From NCBI GenBank assembly GCA_914767885.1, contig CAJZBQ010000013.1:248001-312000 (forward strand): a stretch of 64,000 bases of DNA, given 5' to 3'. A model generated the notes under the pieces. The model ran no database searches. It was not told the DNA's origin and saw nothing but the letters and a program-made list of their open reading frames with translations. This DNA is from Blepharisma stoltei. Taxonomy: Eukaryota; Ciliophora; Heterotrichea; Heterotrichida; Blepharismidae. Below, piece after piece: positions 20,213 to 30,302 of this stretch. How positions within the stretch are numbered: position 1 is the stretch's first letter; each line of letters begins with the position of its first letter. The position numbers were made by a program, and so were the translations under genes.

Positions 20213-22033
20213 TTAAGGAGAGAGGTGTATATTTCCTCCAGGGTGAATAAGCTGTTTCACCCCTTTATTATCAGTTCTCTCCACAACTCCGTCCATAAAC
20301 ATACAGACTTCTTCCCCATTGCTTGTAATCCTCTTCACAGTGCCATCAGGGTAAATTATTTTCTTTGACCCATCGTTATAATGTTTTTCTGTTTGTCCAT
20401 TATTGAACCTTATCGTCTGTTTCCCATTTGCATATACTTTTTGAAACGCCCCAGTCTCCGCAAAGAAATACTGTGTAGACCCATCAGGGAAATCTTGCTT
20501 TATATCTCTATTCGGGAAATAAGTAATCTTGTAGTTATTTTGGTACTTTTCCTGCCTCATCCCATCTGGAAAAACAATTAAAATATGTCCATCTGCTAGT
20601 GTTTTTTGGACCCTCCCGTCACTGAGCGTGCTTTGTTTTACAACTTCTAAGACCCTTGAATGGGCGCTGAATATTTCAATTGGGGTAAGTGCTTCTATAT
20701 TCCCTTTTTCTTCTTCAATAGGAGTTTGGGTTTCTGCAGTAGACCTACTTGCAGGGACAATTGGAGATCTCCTTCTGTCTCTTGACCTTTCAATTAAAAT
20801 ATGGCGTCTCCACCTAGCACATATTTTAATTATATCCGGCAAGGTTTTGCCAATCTAGAAATCGACAGCAATGCTAGGTAAGCAATTCTGGTAATGTACA
20901 GAGCCTACCCCAAGTCTCTTTTCAGGATTGGTTTTTGCTTCAAGGGAAAGGGAGGTTTAGGTTTGGAAAGGGCAAGCCCAGCAGCGTCTGCAGGTAATAC
21001 CCAGACCAATCGGGCAACTGCCTAGCGTGAAGCCGGGTGTTACGTCCCCGGGATCTAGACTTTTCCTTTTTGGCGAGAGGTCGAACAGAAAATTCCATTT
21101 TTTGGGATTTTTGGATGGCCAACCTCGTTCACCCATGCAGCAGCCGCAGAAGTCCATAGTCCGCCCACTCAACACTGGACTCGACAAGTGAAAGAGCAGA
21201 CGTACGAAGCAGAACCCCACACTTCAGAGGTGTCCTGGCATCAGGCGCTGAAGGAGAAGAAAGGCAGTGTCAGAGCCGAACACTTGTCCGGCGAATCATT
21301 GTCCCAATTCAATCAAGGCGAAGCTGAAGACGGCGCAAAGCGGATTAACCATCCATATGGGAAGGTCCTTGGTGACTGCGTAACCAATAAGGCAGACGCC
21401 ACCCTGTAATAAGTTTAAGTTTAAATCTCTTGACCTTTCTTCAAGCTCAAAAAGCTTGTTTTGGAGCTCCATTTTTTCCCTTGTCAGCTTGGAAATCACC
21501 TTATTGTCGCGGTTTTCTTTTCGTTTTCTTTCTTCTTGTAAAGCTTGGAATTGCTGCTTTAAGTTATTGAATTCTTCTCTTTCATTGTGTGAAATGGCAG
21601 CTGCCAAGTTTTTTTGGCTGTCTTTTCTAGCTTTTTCTCGTTGTCGGATGGCTTTCTGCTGCTTTTCGACTCATGCAGATTGCTCAAGCTTTACTTGTTC
21701 GAGCTTTTTTTCTAGGGTTTCATTCAGTTTTTTAGCATCTTTTTCTTTGTCTTTGGCGCTTTTGAGTATGGTTTCGAGCTTTTCGTTGGCGTTTTTAAAT
21801 TTATTTAGCTCGAAGTCTAGCAGTTCTAGCTTCTTTTCAAGCTTATAAGATAGCTCTTGAGAGTCAAGGCTTGATTTAGTACTGCGAAACTGCGGATCAA
21901 TGTATTCGATTTCTTCATTTAGGGTTCCTCATTCAGTTTTTTCTTCTTCGTGCATTTTTGGAGGGTTTTCAATCGGATTCTCTTCATTTAGAAGTTCTAC
22001 GAATTCTTCTTTTAGTTCGTTTAAGTCAGCCAT
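20213..22033 (-). CDS. CPAP/SAS-4-type centriole protein (TCP10 C-terminal G-box)
   Basis: Residues 1-210 are acidic then coiled-coil (KLELLDFELNKFK…LEQSAWVEKQQKAIRQREKARKD). The C-terminal part is a run of short beta hairpins: DGRVQKTLADGHILIVFPDG, DGSTQYFF, NGKQTIRFNNGQTEKHYNDG, YPDGTVKRI. This is the TCP10/CPAP G-box that binds STIL/Ana2 in centriole assembly. A SINE-like element with a 14-bp target duplication interrupts the gene between LEERSRD and RRRSPIVP. Removing element plus one duplication gives 391 codons in frame. At about 390 aa it is much shorter than animal CPAP. Confidence 0.88.
20792..21425 (+). mobile_element. SINE-like GC-rich element B in CPAP gene
   Basis: 634 bp, clearly GC-richer than the host gene. 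Exact 14-bp direct repeats TCTCTTGACCTTTC flank it at 20778-20791 and 21426-21439. It begins AATTAAAATATGGCG and ends in ATAAGTTTAAGTTTAAA. It is homologous, in opposite orientation, to element C. The duplicated target contains no TA, so excision here cannot follow the simple TA rule. Confidence 0.9.
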
Positions 22034-22088
22034 GAGTTATTTCTAAAATAATGATCTAAAAATATATTTTCATAAATAGATATTTTTA

Positions 22089-22802
22089 TTATTTTGTAAA
22101 CATTCTAGCTGCTTCATTAGTATCAATTGGCTGCAAAGAATGCGCTCCGACAGCCTGATGGTTCTTTAAATGTGCAAAATGGAAAGAATAATAGCTGAAC
22201 TCATCTTCCTGCATAGACGCAAACTGGGTTGCTAATAAAATCCAGCTTAAAGAGTCCAGCTCTTCTTGTTCGATTCCTTGGACCATAATTCTTTCTATTG
22301 ATTGCTGCAAATTGTCATGCCTTAAATATTGAGGATGCCCTTTGGTAGAAGTGTTTTCTGCAATATATTGTAGCATCCAATGAACTTTTGGCTGCATAAA
22401 GAAATTCATAGTCCATTCAGCACCTCCAGGCAGTGCCTCAGCGTCAGCAATAGTCTCTCCAAAGATAAATCCTATAAAAATTCACCAGAACTTGAAGAAT
22501 CTTCTGCTTCTCGCGAAACTCAAATAAACAACGTCTTGAAATTTTTTGTTTAAATGCAATTTCAATAGCCAAAATTTAGTTTTTAGATATTCTGATAGTT
22601 TTGCAAAAGCTGAGACTTCATAAGCTCTTATCATTTCTCTCCTTTTGAAAATGATTCTTGACATAAGGCTTAAAGGCTCTGGGCCTGGATTTTGCTTGGC
22701 TATAAGAGCAATTCTTTCAGTAGCTGACAAGGACTTGAGAAAATACGGCTTATATCTGGGATTCAAAGCCAGTCAGCCTTCTTTGATTTTGTGAAGAAGC
22801 AT
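22089..22802 (-). CDS. Hypothetical one-TM protein
   Basis: 238 codons, uninterrupted, stop TAA. UGA Trp codons occur near the start (EGWLALNP) and in FWWIFIGF. N-terminal half is basic and helical. One hydrophobic segment (about residues 98-112, WWIFIGFIFGETIADA) is followed by a helical domain with MQPKVHWMLQYIAENT. It may be an organelle membrane subunit; no family recognised. Confidence 0.7.
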
Positions 22803-22831
22803 TTATTAATGGAAGCTTAAGAAGAGGAAAA

Positions 22832-25350
22832 TTAAAATTTAAGAACATTATTACCGTAGCGCGCAAGAGATGTGGACCGAATTGGAGTCATACTTCTTGA
22901 GGAAGAAAAAGACTGGTTTAAGGATGGGTTGTAGAGCTTTAATTCTAGGTTTCCTCTTGAATGGTAAGGACTTGATTGTGCTGGAATCATACTATAAGGA
23001 CTTGATATGTAGCCTGGCACTTTTGAATGCAGCTGAAGTGCGCCTTTTTGAAAAGCTTCAATATCTTCTCGGTTTATTTTTCTTTCTTCTTCATTCATAG
23101 CATATCTGTTTCTTTTTTCTATTTCTTTATTCTTTATCTGAGCTTTTAAAGATTTGAGGTACTCTTTTTGCTTTTCTCTCATCTGAATTCTTTCTTGGAT
23201 GACATTTTCACTTATTTTCCTTGGTATTCAGAAAAATTAATAAAAATCTCTATTTTTCGGAAATTAACCCCTTTAATTAGAACTATTACTAGTAAAGAAT
23301 ATAAGCGTCCGTACTTATTTTTGTTATTCTTTATAAGGAACATTACCCTTTAAAGCCTGCCATTTTTAATTATACCAGTAAATTAAAAAAAAAATTAATT
23401 CGAATATATTAAATGAGGATTTCAAAAATCCGAAAAAAAAATTTTATCTATAATAAAAAAACCTCTTTCAAAGAGTTTACTATCCAAGTGAGCTAGAGAT
23501 TTTTGTTTTTCTAGGATATCCTGAGCATATTTTCTATCTTCCTCAGCCTGTTTTTTGAGAGCATTTTGTCTTTCTTGGATTTGCTTATTGAGGATCTCTC
23601 TAGTGAACTTCTCAGAATTAATTTGTGACATCCTTTTTTCAAATATAATTAATATGATAGTGGCGACAAAATATGTTCTTGCTGGCCACCATTTTGAGCG
23701 CTAAAATGACTTTATGGCCTAAGCAAAGGCTCAGACCTTTGATTCTAACCTTAAGCTTACTGTATAGCGGCCGTATGGGGTGGGCAGTCAGCTGGTGGCC
23801 AAGAATTAGTTATCTGGATGGTTTTTGGGCCACGGGTTCTTTCTCAGGTGGCCGACAGGAGGCGGTATCAGGCTAAGCTTGCTTCTATAGTACCTGCAAT
23901 GTTCAGCACAAAGGAATCTTCCTAGTCTGTTAAAACTCAGGATGCGGCGTGAGCCAGGTTTCAAGAGAAGACTGCTGATGATAGGGCTCAGGCAAATGAA
24001 CTACTCCTGGCAAACAATTGCGTGCAGAGGCATTAAATCTGGAAGACCTTAAAAACGCTTCATTTAATTTTATTTTTTCAAATTCTTTCTGCTTAAGTTG
24101 CTCTTCCCTATTCCTTTGAATTTCCAATGCTTTTAGTTCATCTTCTTTTGCCCTTGCTTCGATCGAGGTTATGTTATTAAAATTATTCGACTTCTGAAGC
24201 TCGTCGAATTTGTTATAGAAATTGTTAAATTCGTCTAAAAATCTCTGTCGTTTTTCTTCATATGCATCTTTAAAATCATATGCATTTTTTGTGTATTGTC
24301 TATCGAGCTCTCTTTCTCGTTCTTTTTCCTCCTTCTTTATTTCCAGCTGTTTTAAGTTGAAATTATTGATTTCAAGCTGCCGGCTTTTTATGTATCGTTT
24401 TTCTGCGTCAACTGACTTGCTTATTCTCCCTGGTCGATAGCAAAACCACTGTAAAAAACCTGCCTTTTTAGGAAAATTAAAGTACTTCTTTTGCAAACAA
24501 AAATTTTTTAAATAATTATTTTTTGTCCAATATATTTTGGTGTAATAATTGACGATAATAATATGAGATATTATATATTTTAGAAGCCTCTATTCTTATA
24601 AATTAATTTTATTTCATAAATTTTGGATTTTTTAATATTCAGAAGAACAAAAAATAATATAAATTGAATAGCAAAAACATTAACACCCATTGCACTTATC
24701 AGGGGAGGAGTTAGCTTTTTCCTTTCTTCATCAATTTGTCTTTGGTATTCTTCTTGCTCCCTCTGCTTCATTGATTTTTGCTGCTCCAAAACCTGCTGCC
24801 GCTGGCTTATTGTCTCATCTTGTATTTGTCTAGCCACTACAGCCCGGTTCTGCAGAATATAATTTTCTCTTGATTTATTAAATTCTGCTTGTTTTTCTCT
24901 AATTTGTTGCAATCTTATAATTTCTTGGGACTCTCTGACTTCTATGCTTCTCCTCAGCTGCTGCTTTGCATGCATGATTTGGTCTAGTTCTTCTTTGTAG
25001 CGTTTTTTCTTTTCTGTTTCTTCAATTTGATGCTGCAAATCAGCGAGTTTTTGGACTTCGTCTTGATGCTTAATAACTCCAGCCCATTCATCATAGCCAG
25101 CATTTGGCCTTGTAGGGAATTCTTTGTAGGTCGGAGTTTGGTTTCTCGAAACATTGGATTTAAAAATTTCAAAAACTTGATTAAAATCATAGCCCTGGTC
25201 AAATAAAGAGTCAGCGTTGGAAATTTCTTGCTCAATTTGTGCTATTCGCTGCATTTAATTTACTTCAATTCCAAGCTCAGCAATTAGAAGTTTTTTTAGT
25301 TTTTCTTTACGACGATGGTTAAGAAGCCGAATTCTTCCAGGATCTGCCAT
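22832..25350 (-). CDS. Long coiled-coil (centrosomal/ciliary-type) protein
   Basis: The ATG at 25348-25350 (MADPGRIRLLNHRRKEK) is followed by a 15-nt intron at 25249-25263, then nearly continuous charged helix with Glu/Gln/Lys/Arg heptads. Three germline insertions are inferred: the IES 24422-24711 (joins ERKKLSKSVDAEKR), a SINE-like element 23645-24083 (joins KEFEKRMSQINSE), and an IES 23225-23448 (joins FFIIPRKISENV). With all removed the length is 517 codons in frame. The C-terminus is Ser/Tyr-rich. No named family. The second and third junctions are less sure than the first; without them there would be two or three shorter genes. Confidence 0.65.
23225..23448. mobile_element. probable IES in coiled-coil gene
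   Basis: AT-rich 224 bp between TA 23225 and TA 23449 with a partial inverted repeat (TTTTTCGGA at both ends). This is the TA pair, of those tested, that gives an open frame across the gap. A 15-nt intron starting in the same place with an alternative end is possible. Confidence 0.5.
23645..24072 (+). mobile_element. SINE-like GC-rich element G
   Basis: GC-rich island beginning with ATATAATTAATATGATAGTGGCGAC, like the ATAAAATGGCGAC start of the other elements, and ending AT-rich. Flanking 11-bp direct repeats TTTTTTCAAAT at 23634-23644 and 24073-24083. Removing element plus one repeat joins the coiled-coil frame. The repeat is low-complexity, so the call is moderate. Confidence 0.55.
24422..24711. 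mobile_element. TA-bounded IES in coiled-coil gene
   Basis: 290 bp between TA 24422 and TA 24712. Ends TATTCTCCCTGG and, inverted, TAGCTCC-type TAACTCCTCCCC. Without excision the protein would run into an AT-rich hydrophobic tail and stop. Excision restores the coiled coil. Confidence 0.85.
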
Positions 25351-25504
25351 GCGAAAATTATTAAAGAATTATTAAAGGCTCTTGGGATATCTAGGCAATA
25401 ATGAGAGTTATAATTACAAAATCAGAATTTATATAGATTTACATTGATTCATATCTATTATAATTGAAGAAAAGGGTAAAATTCTTTGAATTTAATCATT
25501 GAAG

Positions 25505-28500
25505 CTAGGCATATATAAAATAGTATATTTTTTTATGAGGATAACAGCGATTTCTAACTCCCCCCTCCGTGAGTGAACAAAAAATTTTTGTTCGCTCATG
25601 GAGGGATAAATTTTTTTTAAAAATTTATAAGAAATTTTAGAGTAAATTTGTTTTTCGAAATTTAGAAAAATCAATATTTGTAAAGCAAATATTGATGTAA
25701 AATTTATTTTAAATTACTAGATATTTCGTATATCAAAATAATTTTTATTAAAAAATTTTTGTTCATATGTATTTTCCAAAGGTTTTATTTGCTGACAGAG
25801 GGGGAGAGAGTAAGCATCTTATATGCCCACTCATTAAATCCAGACGGTCCACAAATCCATGTTTGTTGAATTTTGTATAGATCTGTCCATCTTTCTAGCA
25901 TTTCAGGAGTCATTAAGTGTGATTTGGAAATGCTAATAATAAGTTTGAAGCTACTGGGGTATTTAGTCTGCATTACTTTTAAAATATCTAATGCAATTGC
26001 TTCTTTTTCATTAGAAAAAGAAACATAAAGATACAGAGTAAAGTCTTCAAGTTTATTTCTCCATATCGAAAAGATAAGGTCCATAAATGGCAGGAGCCCA
26101 GTGCCTCCAGCAAATGCCAGATAAGAGCCAGTGGCAGATTTATCAAGCATTAGTCCAGGACCCATTGGGCCTACAATTTTTAAGTTATCGCCATTGATTA
26201 AATTCTTGAGGTAACTCGTCATTTTTCCTTTCGGATAATGCTTAAAATATAATGAAATTTGTCTTGAATTTCTGTTCCTTTTATCAAGTCTACTACATGA
26301 GTATTGATTTTGGATTATTTCTTGTTTCCAAGCCTGCAAATCACAGGATAAATGCGAATAATATCTGCTTATCGGTTTTCCATTATATTCTCCATAAACT
26401 AAATATGATTTCCCCATTCAGCTTAACCCTTCAGGGATTATAACTTCTCAATTGCTGTTTTCAAGAATGAGTTTATAAATATTTTCTCCAATTAAATGCC
26501 GACTCTTTACAGTCCAAACTATATTTTCAGCAGGTTGATTGCTATTTAAAGGCTTAAATACCCTCTCCTCAATTCCTAAGTCACAAATAATCAAAGAGTT
26601 AATTTGAGAATAAACGTATTTAGGATGGGTGAATGAGTTATACTCTTCGCCAATACTGCTGCAACCATGAATATATTTCCCAATATCTTGCCCAATCGTA
26701 CTCTTTATCTTGATTACTTACTTATTAACAGACATGCTCTCGCCCTAATTTTTATGCAATCATGGAGGGTCTCTGATACGGAAGATTCAACCACTTTGCG
26801 ACAATGCATTTCGGCTCAAGCTTGGTGGAAGTCTTCGGACTTGTGCGGCCTTGCACAGGCTGTTGAGTTAGGGAGCAAGGGTTGCCCACACAAACATCCC
26901 AAAAAAGGGAATTTCTGGTCGACTCTTGGAAAAAAGGGAAAACACTTAGTCCAGGGCATGGCTTCTGGTTTCACGCTGGTGAAGCACCAGATTAATTTGT
27001 TATGCCTATAGATAATAGGCATTGCCTGTATAAATTGTTGGGCGACCCTTTCCAATTTCTGTGCTGCTACCTTTCCTCTTGAGGTAAAATCTATCTTGAA
27101 AGTAACCTTGAGCTAGGCTCTGATATGACAAGAATTGCTTACCTAGTATTTTTGGGATGGCAAAATCTTTCAGATAAATTAAAATGAGCTCAAAGGAAGC
27201 CGGAGTAGCCGACCTCGAAGCGCTGTGACGTCAAATTTAATTATAACCGCACTCTTTATCAAATTTGAGCCACCCGGGTGATTTTTTATATATTTCGATA
27301 CATCTAACAAATATTGGTTATAAAAAGACCATTCTTTGTTCTCGTTCACTATGATTTTATAGATTTGATTGTAATTTAATTTGTTATTATTGATGAAAAT
27401 TGCTTCTTCTTTTTTCTTATTCTTTGGAGATGAAGATACTTCTATAATCTTGAAAAAATTTAAAATTTGGATTCTGAATTCAAGAAATACATAAAGGATA
27501 AGCACCACAAAATAAAGAAAAATCATTATAAACAAATTGTTATCATTATACAAATTTCATCCTGAAATCACATTATAAGCTGACAGTAATATCATAGCCC
27601 AGCCAATAATATGATGAATTTGTCTAATTAAAGAGATAGATATAGCTGACTTCTTCGCAGAAATAAAAATTCTGCTTATAAAACCAAGAACTCCTTGTCA
27701 TACCAATAAGCTTGCAATAGCAAGCCCAATAATTGAGTGCAATCTTTGTCAGTAATTCGACGAATACTCTTTTTTAGAGTTTTCTTCATAAATCTTATAC
27801 ACAGAAAACATTGTGATCCCAATAACTATCGAATTCAGCACAAGGTGCAAATAAAACCAAAACTTCCACCATTTTAAATACCTTGCTATCATTGCTCCTA
27901 AATTTACAAAGCCGATTCACAGCACACTCATAGCTTTGGAATGATGATCATAAGGCTCAGCGCTGTATCTCCCATCTTTAATAAAATAGGATTCTTCTTG
28001 TGTAGTCCCAAATTTTATTTTTCCTGATCCGTAGTTTTGTCTGTGATATTTAAATCCTGCTCGGTCATCATAAGCAAAGCAAAAATCGGTTTCTATGTTT
28101 CTATATAGGATATTGTCTAAGGTATCTTTGGTATTTAAAGGTCTTCTTATTGCAGCGGTTAATAGTCCATTAATAACTGAAGAAGATTCAAGTTTTATAT
28201 TGTTATTTTCCTCCTAAAACAATAATAAAATGGCAACGTGCATAAGTGGTTTTTCCGACAACCTTCCTCCATAATATTGGTTCAGTTTTCCACATGGACC
28301 TTGATTCACAATCCGAATATGAAAATACATCATAGGGTAGTTCGGTGGCTCAGGAAGAAAAGGAGACATATGGATTTAATGCCTAACACAACCGAGGAGG
28401 TGACCCTTATGAGGTATACGCACTTGAGTCAGGTTCGGGCGAGGCCAACACGGATCGTAAAGACCTTCTGGTCTTTTGGTCGTCTTCTGAAATGCTTGCT

Positions 28501-29536
28501 AGACAAGATGACTGCTGACGTCACACTTGGGAGTTAAAATGGTGGGCATCTCATCCTGCTGAAGGGAGAAACACATATAAAATCTAAATAACCCATAAAA
28601 TAAGTTATTTCCTCCTAGAGATGTATCAATAATTGGTTGCTCTTGAGTGTAAGAGTGGGGATACATAAAAATGGCGACTGGAGAGCCAGCCCTTTTCCTC
28701 AACACCTGTAGCCGGATATTCCGGGGACCTTGTGGAAGGGGAGAAAGGCGCTCGGAATGTGTATCCGGCCGGGTTTTACCTTGGCAAAGTGGAGCGCAAT
28801 GTCGAATTTGGTCGACCGCAGCTCATTCTGTCACCAAGGGTTTTACCTCGAGGAGGAAGGGTCTTCCAAAGTTGGAAAGGGGAAGCTCAGCAGCATCAGA
28901 AGTCTTTCTTCTGATCAATCGGGCAACTCCCTAGCGCGATACTGGGCGTTGCGTCCCTGGCTTGGATTTTCCTTTCTGGCCGACAGCCTTACCAGAAAAT
29001 TTGTTTTCAAATTTTCGGAATGGGCAACCTCGTGCTCGCAGCCTCAAGCAAGGCCGCAGAATTCCTAAATCTGCCCACTCAAGACTGAAGCAAGGTTGTA
29101 GCTTGCAAGGAGGAGACGACCAACAGAACAGGCTAGCTGTAAAATCAGAGTCCTGTAGGCGGAAGTCGCAAAGCGGAGGAACCCTCGAGGGGGTCTGGGT
29201 GGCTGCGTTAACAAGTAACAGCCTAGCAGCTGATAATCTCTAATTAAGAGTGTAAGAGTGGGTGTCTTTTGCAGTGATACTGCTTCCATCACTTTGGAGT
29301 ATAATCATATCTGTGTGATCCATAGTTGCTCCAAAGCCAATGCCACATCAGCCTAGCTTTTTAATTTCACACTATATAAAAGTTACGTTGAAATAAAAAA
29401 TTATGTCTTCTCCATCAAATTTTCAGCCTAAGCTCATGACTTTGTCTAAGTTCACTGTAGCTACTTGTGATTGACTTTGGCAAAAAAGTAAAGCGAATAT
29501 TGTAAAAAGTGTTTTTAAGTTTAAATTCAAATCCAT
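25505..29536 (-). CDS. DOMON - cytochrome b561 - cytochrome b5 - NADH/FAD reductase fusion
   Basis: Four electron-transfer modules in one protein. After a signal-like start comes a DOMON domain (WKFDGEDIIFYFN, WCGIGFGATMDHTDMIIL), split by a 15-nt intron at 29372-29386. Next is a multi-TM cytochrome b561 domain with His residues DHHSKAMS, LHLVLNS, RLHSIIG and IHHIIGW. Then a cytochrome b5 domain with HPGG and THPKYV, and finally a reductase (YPKGKMTSYL, GPMGPGL, FAGGTGLLPFMDLI, CGPSGFNEW). Removing one intron, two TA-IESs and two SINE-like elements gives exactly 735 codons; the true stop is TAG at 25505-25507, past the last IES. Likely passes electrons from NAD(P)H across a membrane to DOMON haem or an acceptor such as ferric iron. 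UGA Trp throughout. Confidence 0.9.
25555..25810. mobile_element. TA-bounded IES, CTCCGTGAGTGAACAAAA family
   Basis: 256 bp between TA 25555 and TA 25811. The left end carries an internal hairpin of CCCTCCGTGAGTGAACAAA and its inverted copy within 50 bp. The right end inverted is TACTCTCTCCCCCTCTGTCAG. Excision joins AYKMLRNRCYP in frame. Left in place it supplies a false stop. Confidence 0.93.
26710..27250 (-). mobile_element. SINE-like element D in the cytochrome b5 domain
   Basis: 541 bp, GC-rich core homologous to elements A, B and C. Flanked by direct repeats ACTCTTTATC (26700-26709 and 27251-27260). It splits the cytochrome b5 domain just after HPGGSNLIKS. Removal of element plus one repeat restores the domain in frame. 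The repeat contains a TA, so TA-to-TA excision would also be exact. Confidence 0.9.
28204..28605 (+). mobile_element. GC-rich element E in the DOMON/b561 linker
   Basis: About 402 bp beginning after GTTATTTTCCTCCTA with AATAATAAAATGGCAACG and ending before GTTATTTCCTCCTA. The flanking copies differ by one T. Joining at the TA in GTTAT is in frame; joining at the TA of CCTCCTA would leave an in-frame TAA. Lacks the core shared by A-D. Confidence 0.85.
28660..29247 (+). mobile_element. SINE-like element A in the DOMON domain
   Basis: 588 bp, about 50% GC, starting GATACATAAAAATGGCGAC and ending CTCTAATTAA. Exact 15-bp flanking repeats GAGTGTAAGAGTGGG at 28645-28659 and 29248-29262. The core at 28840-29060 aligns with B (about 20930-21180). 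Removal rejoins DTHSYTQEQP. Confidence 0.92.
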
Positions 29537-30302
29537 TTTGAATAATTAGGATATAGAAGAAATATGAAAATTTGGATAGTAAATATAGCTTTGGAGCTGA
29601 TATATTGATTTTTGTGATATAAGGAATTATTTTGATCTAAAAATTTTCTTGAAGCATTTATAATTTCTATAATGAAGAAATATGAATAATAAAGTGAAGA
29701 AGAGAATTTCACTGTGGATAAAGCAATAATATCAAATGCAGCTTATTGAGATAATTAAATTAAAACTAATGATTTACTATGATAAAAGAGATAAAATTAT
29801 TTTCAATTTCCATCTGTCTATTCTGAAGAATGTTGCTTATCCACTGTGTAATATCGAAAAAAATTATGATGGTTGTTATATTGCTTTGTTTTATTAACCC
29901 TCTCTTATTTAAATTAGAAAAATTTTTATTTTTGGGTACTATTTTTTGTTTTGATTCCCTATAATATAAATTAAAATTTAAAATTTTGGGTTCAATGATA
30001 TTTTTTAAAAGTTATTAATTAAAATTGAAGCAGAATTTTTGTTCTAATTAAAGAGGTGGAGCAAGTTCAAACACTCTCAAAATTCTCTTTTAAATATATG
30101 GAAGTCAAGATTTCAAATTAAACCAAGATGATTTTCTCCATTTTAAGCCTCTCCATAATTTAACTAGGAATAAAAAATCTTCCCTTAAACCATAAAAAAG
30201 GATGCTTCACCATTTAATCACATTAAATGTCAATAATTATTGAAAAATGACATTAAATGCTTGGATTCCATCAGGTTTTCTTCAAATTAATAAATTAATA
30301 TT
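29537..30302. other. AT-rich intergenic region
   Basis: No gene seen. A decayed insertion with ends TAACCCTCTCTTATTTAAATT (29894) and, inverted, CTCCACCTCTTTAATTAGAAC (near 30063) may be present; it is related to the AAATTGGAAC family at 32147 and 59127. Confidence 0.5.

Noticed and set aside
23400..23471. A 15-nt intron GTTTTTTTATTATAG giving an early end of the coiled-coil gene
   Set aside because: Possible, but the following exon would be a poly-Phe stretch of poor quality; an IES join with good coiled-coil continuation is preferred, at moderate confidence.
25505..29536. Interpretation as a string of pseudogenes or separate small genes
   Set aside because: The fragments join without a single frame error at TA or target-duplication boundaries, and all domains are intact.
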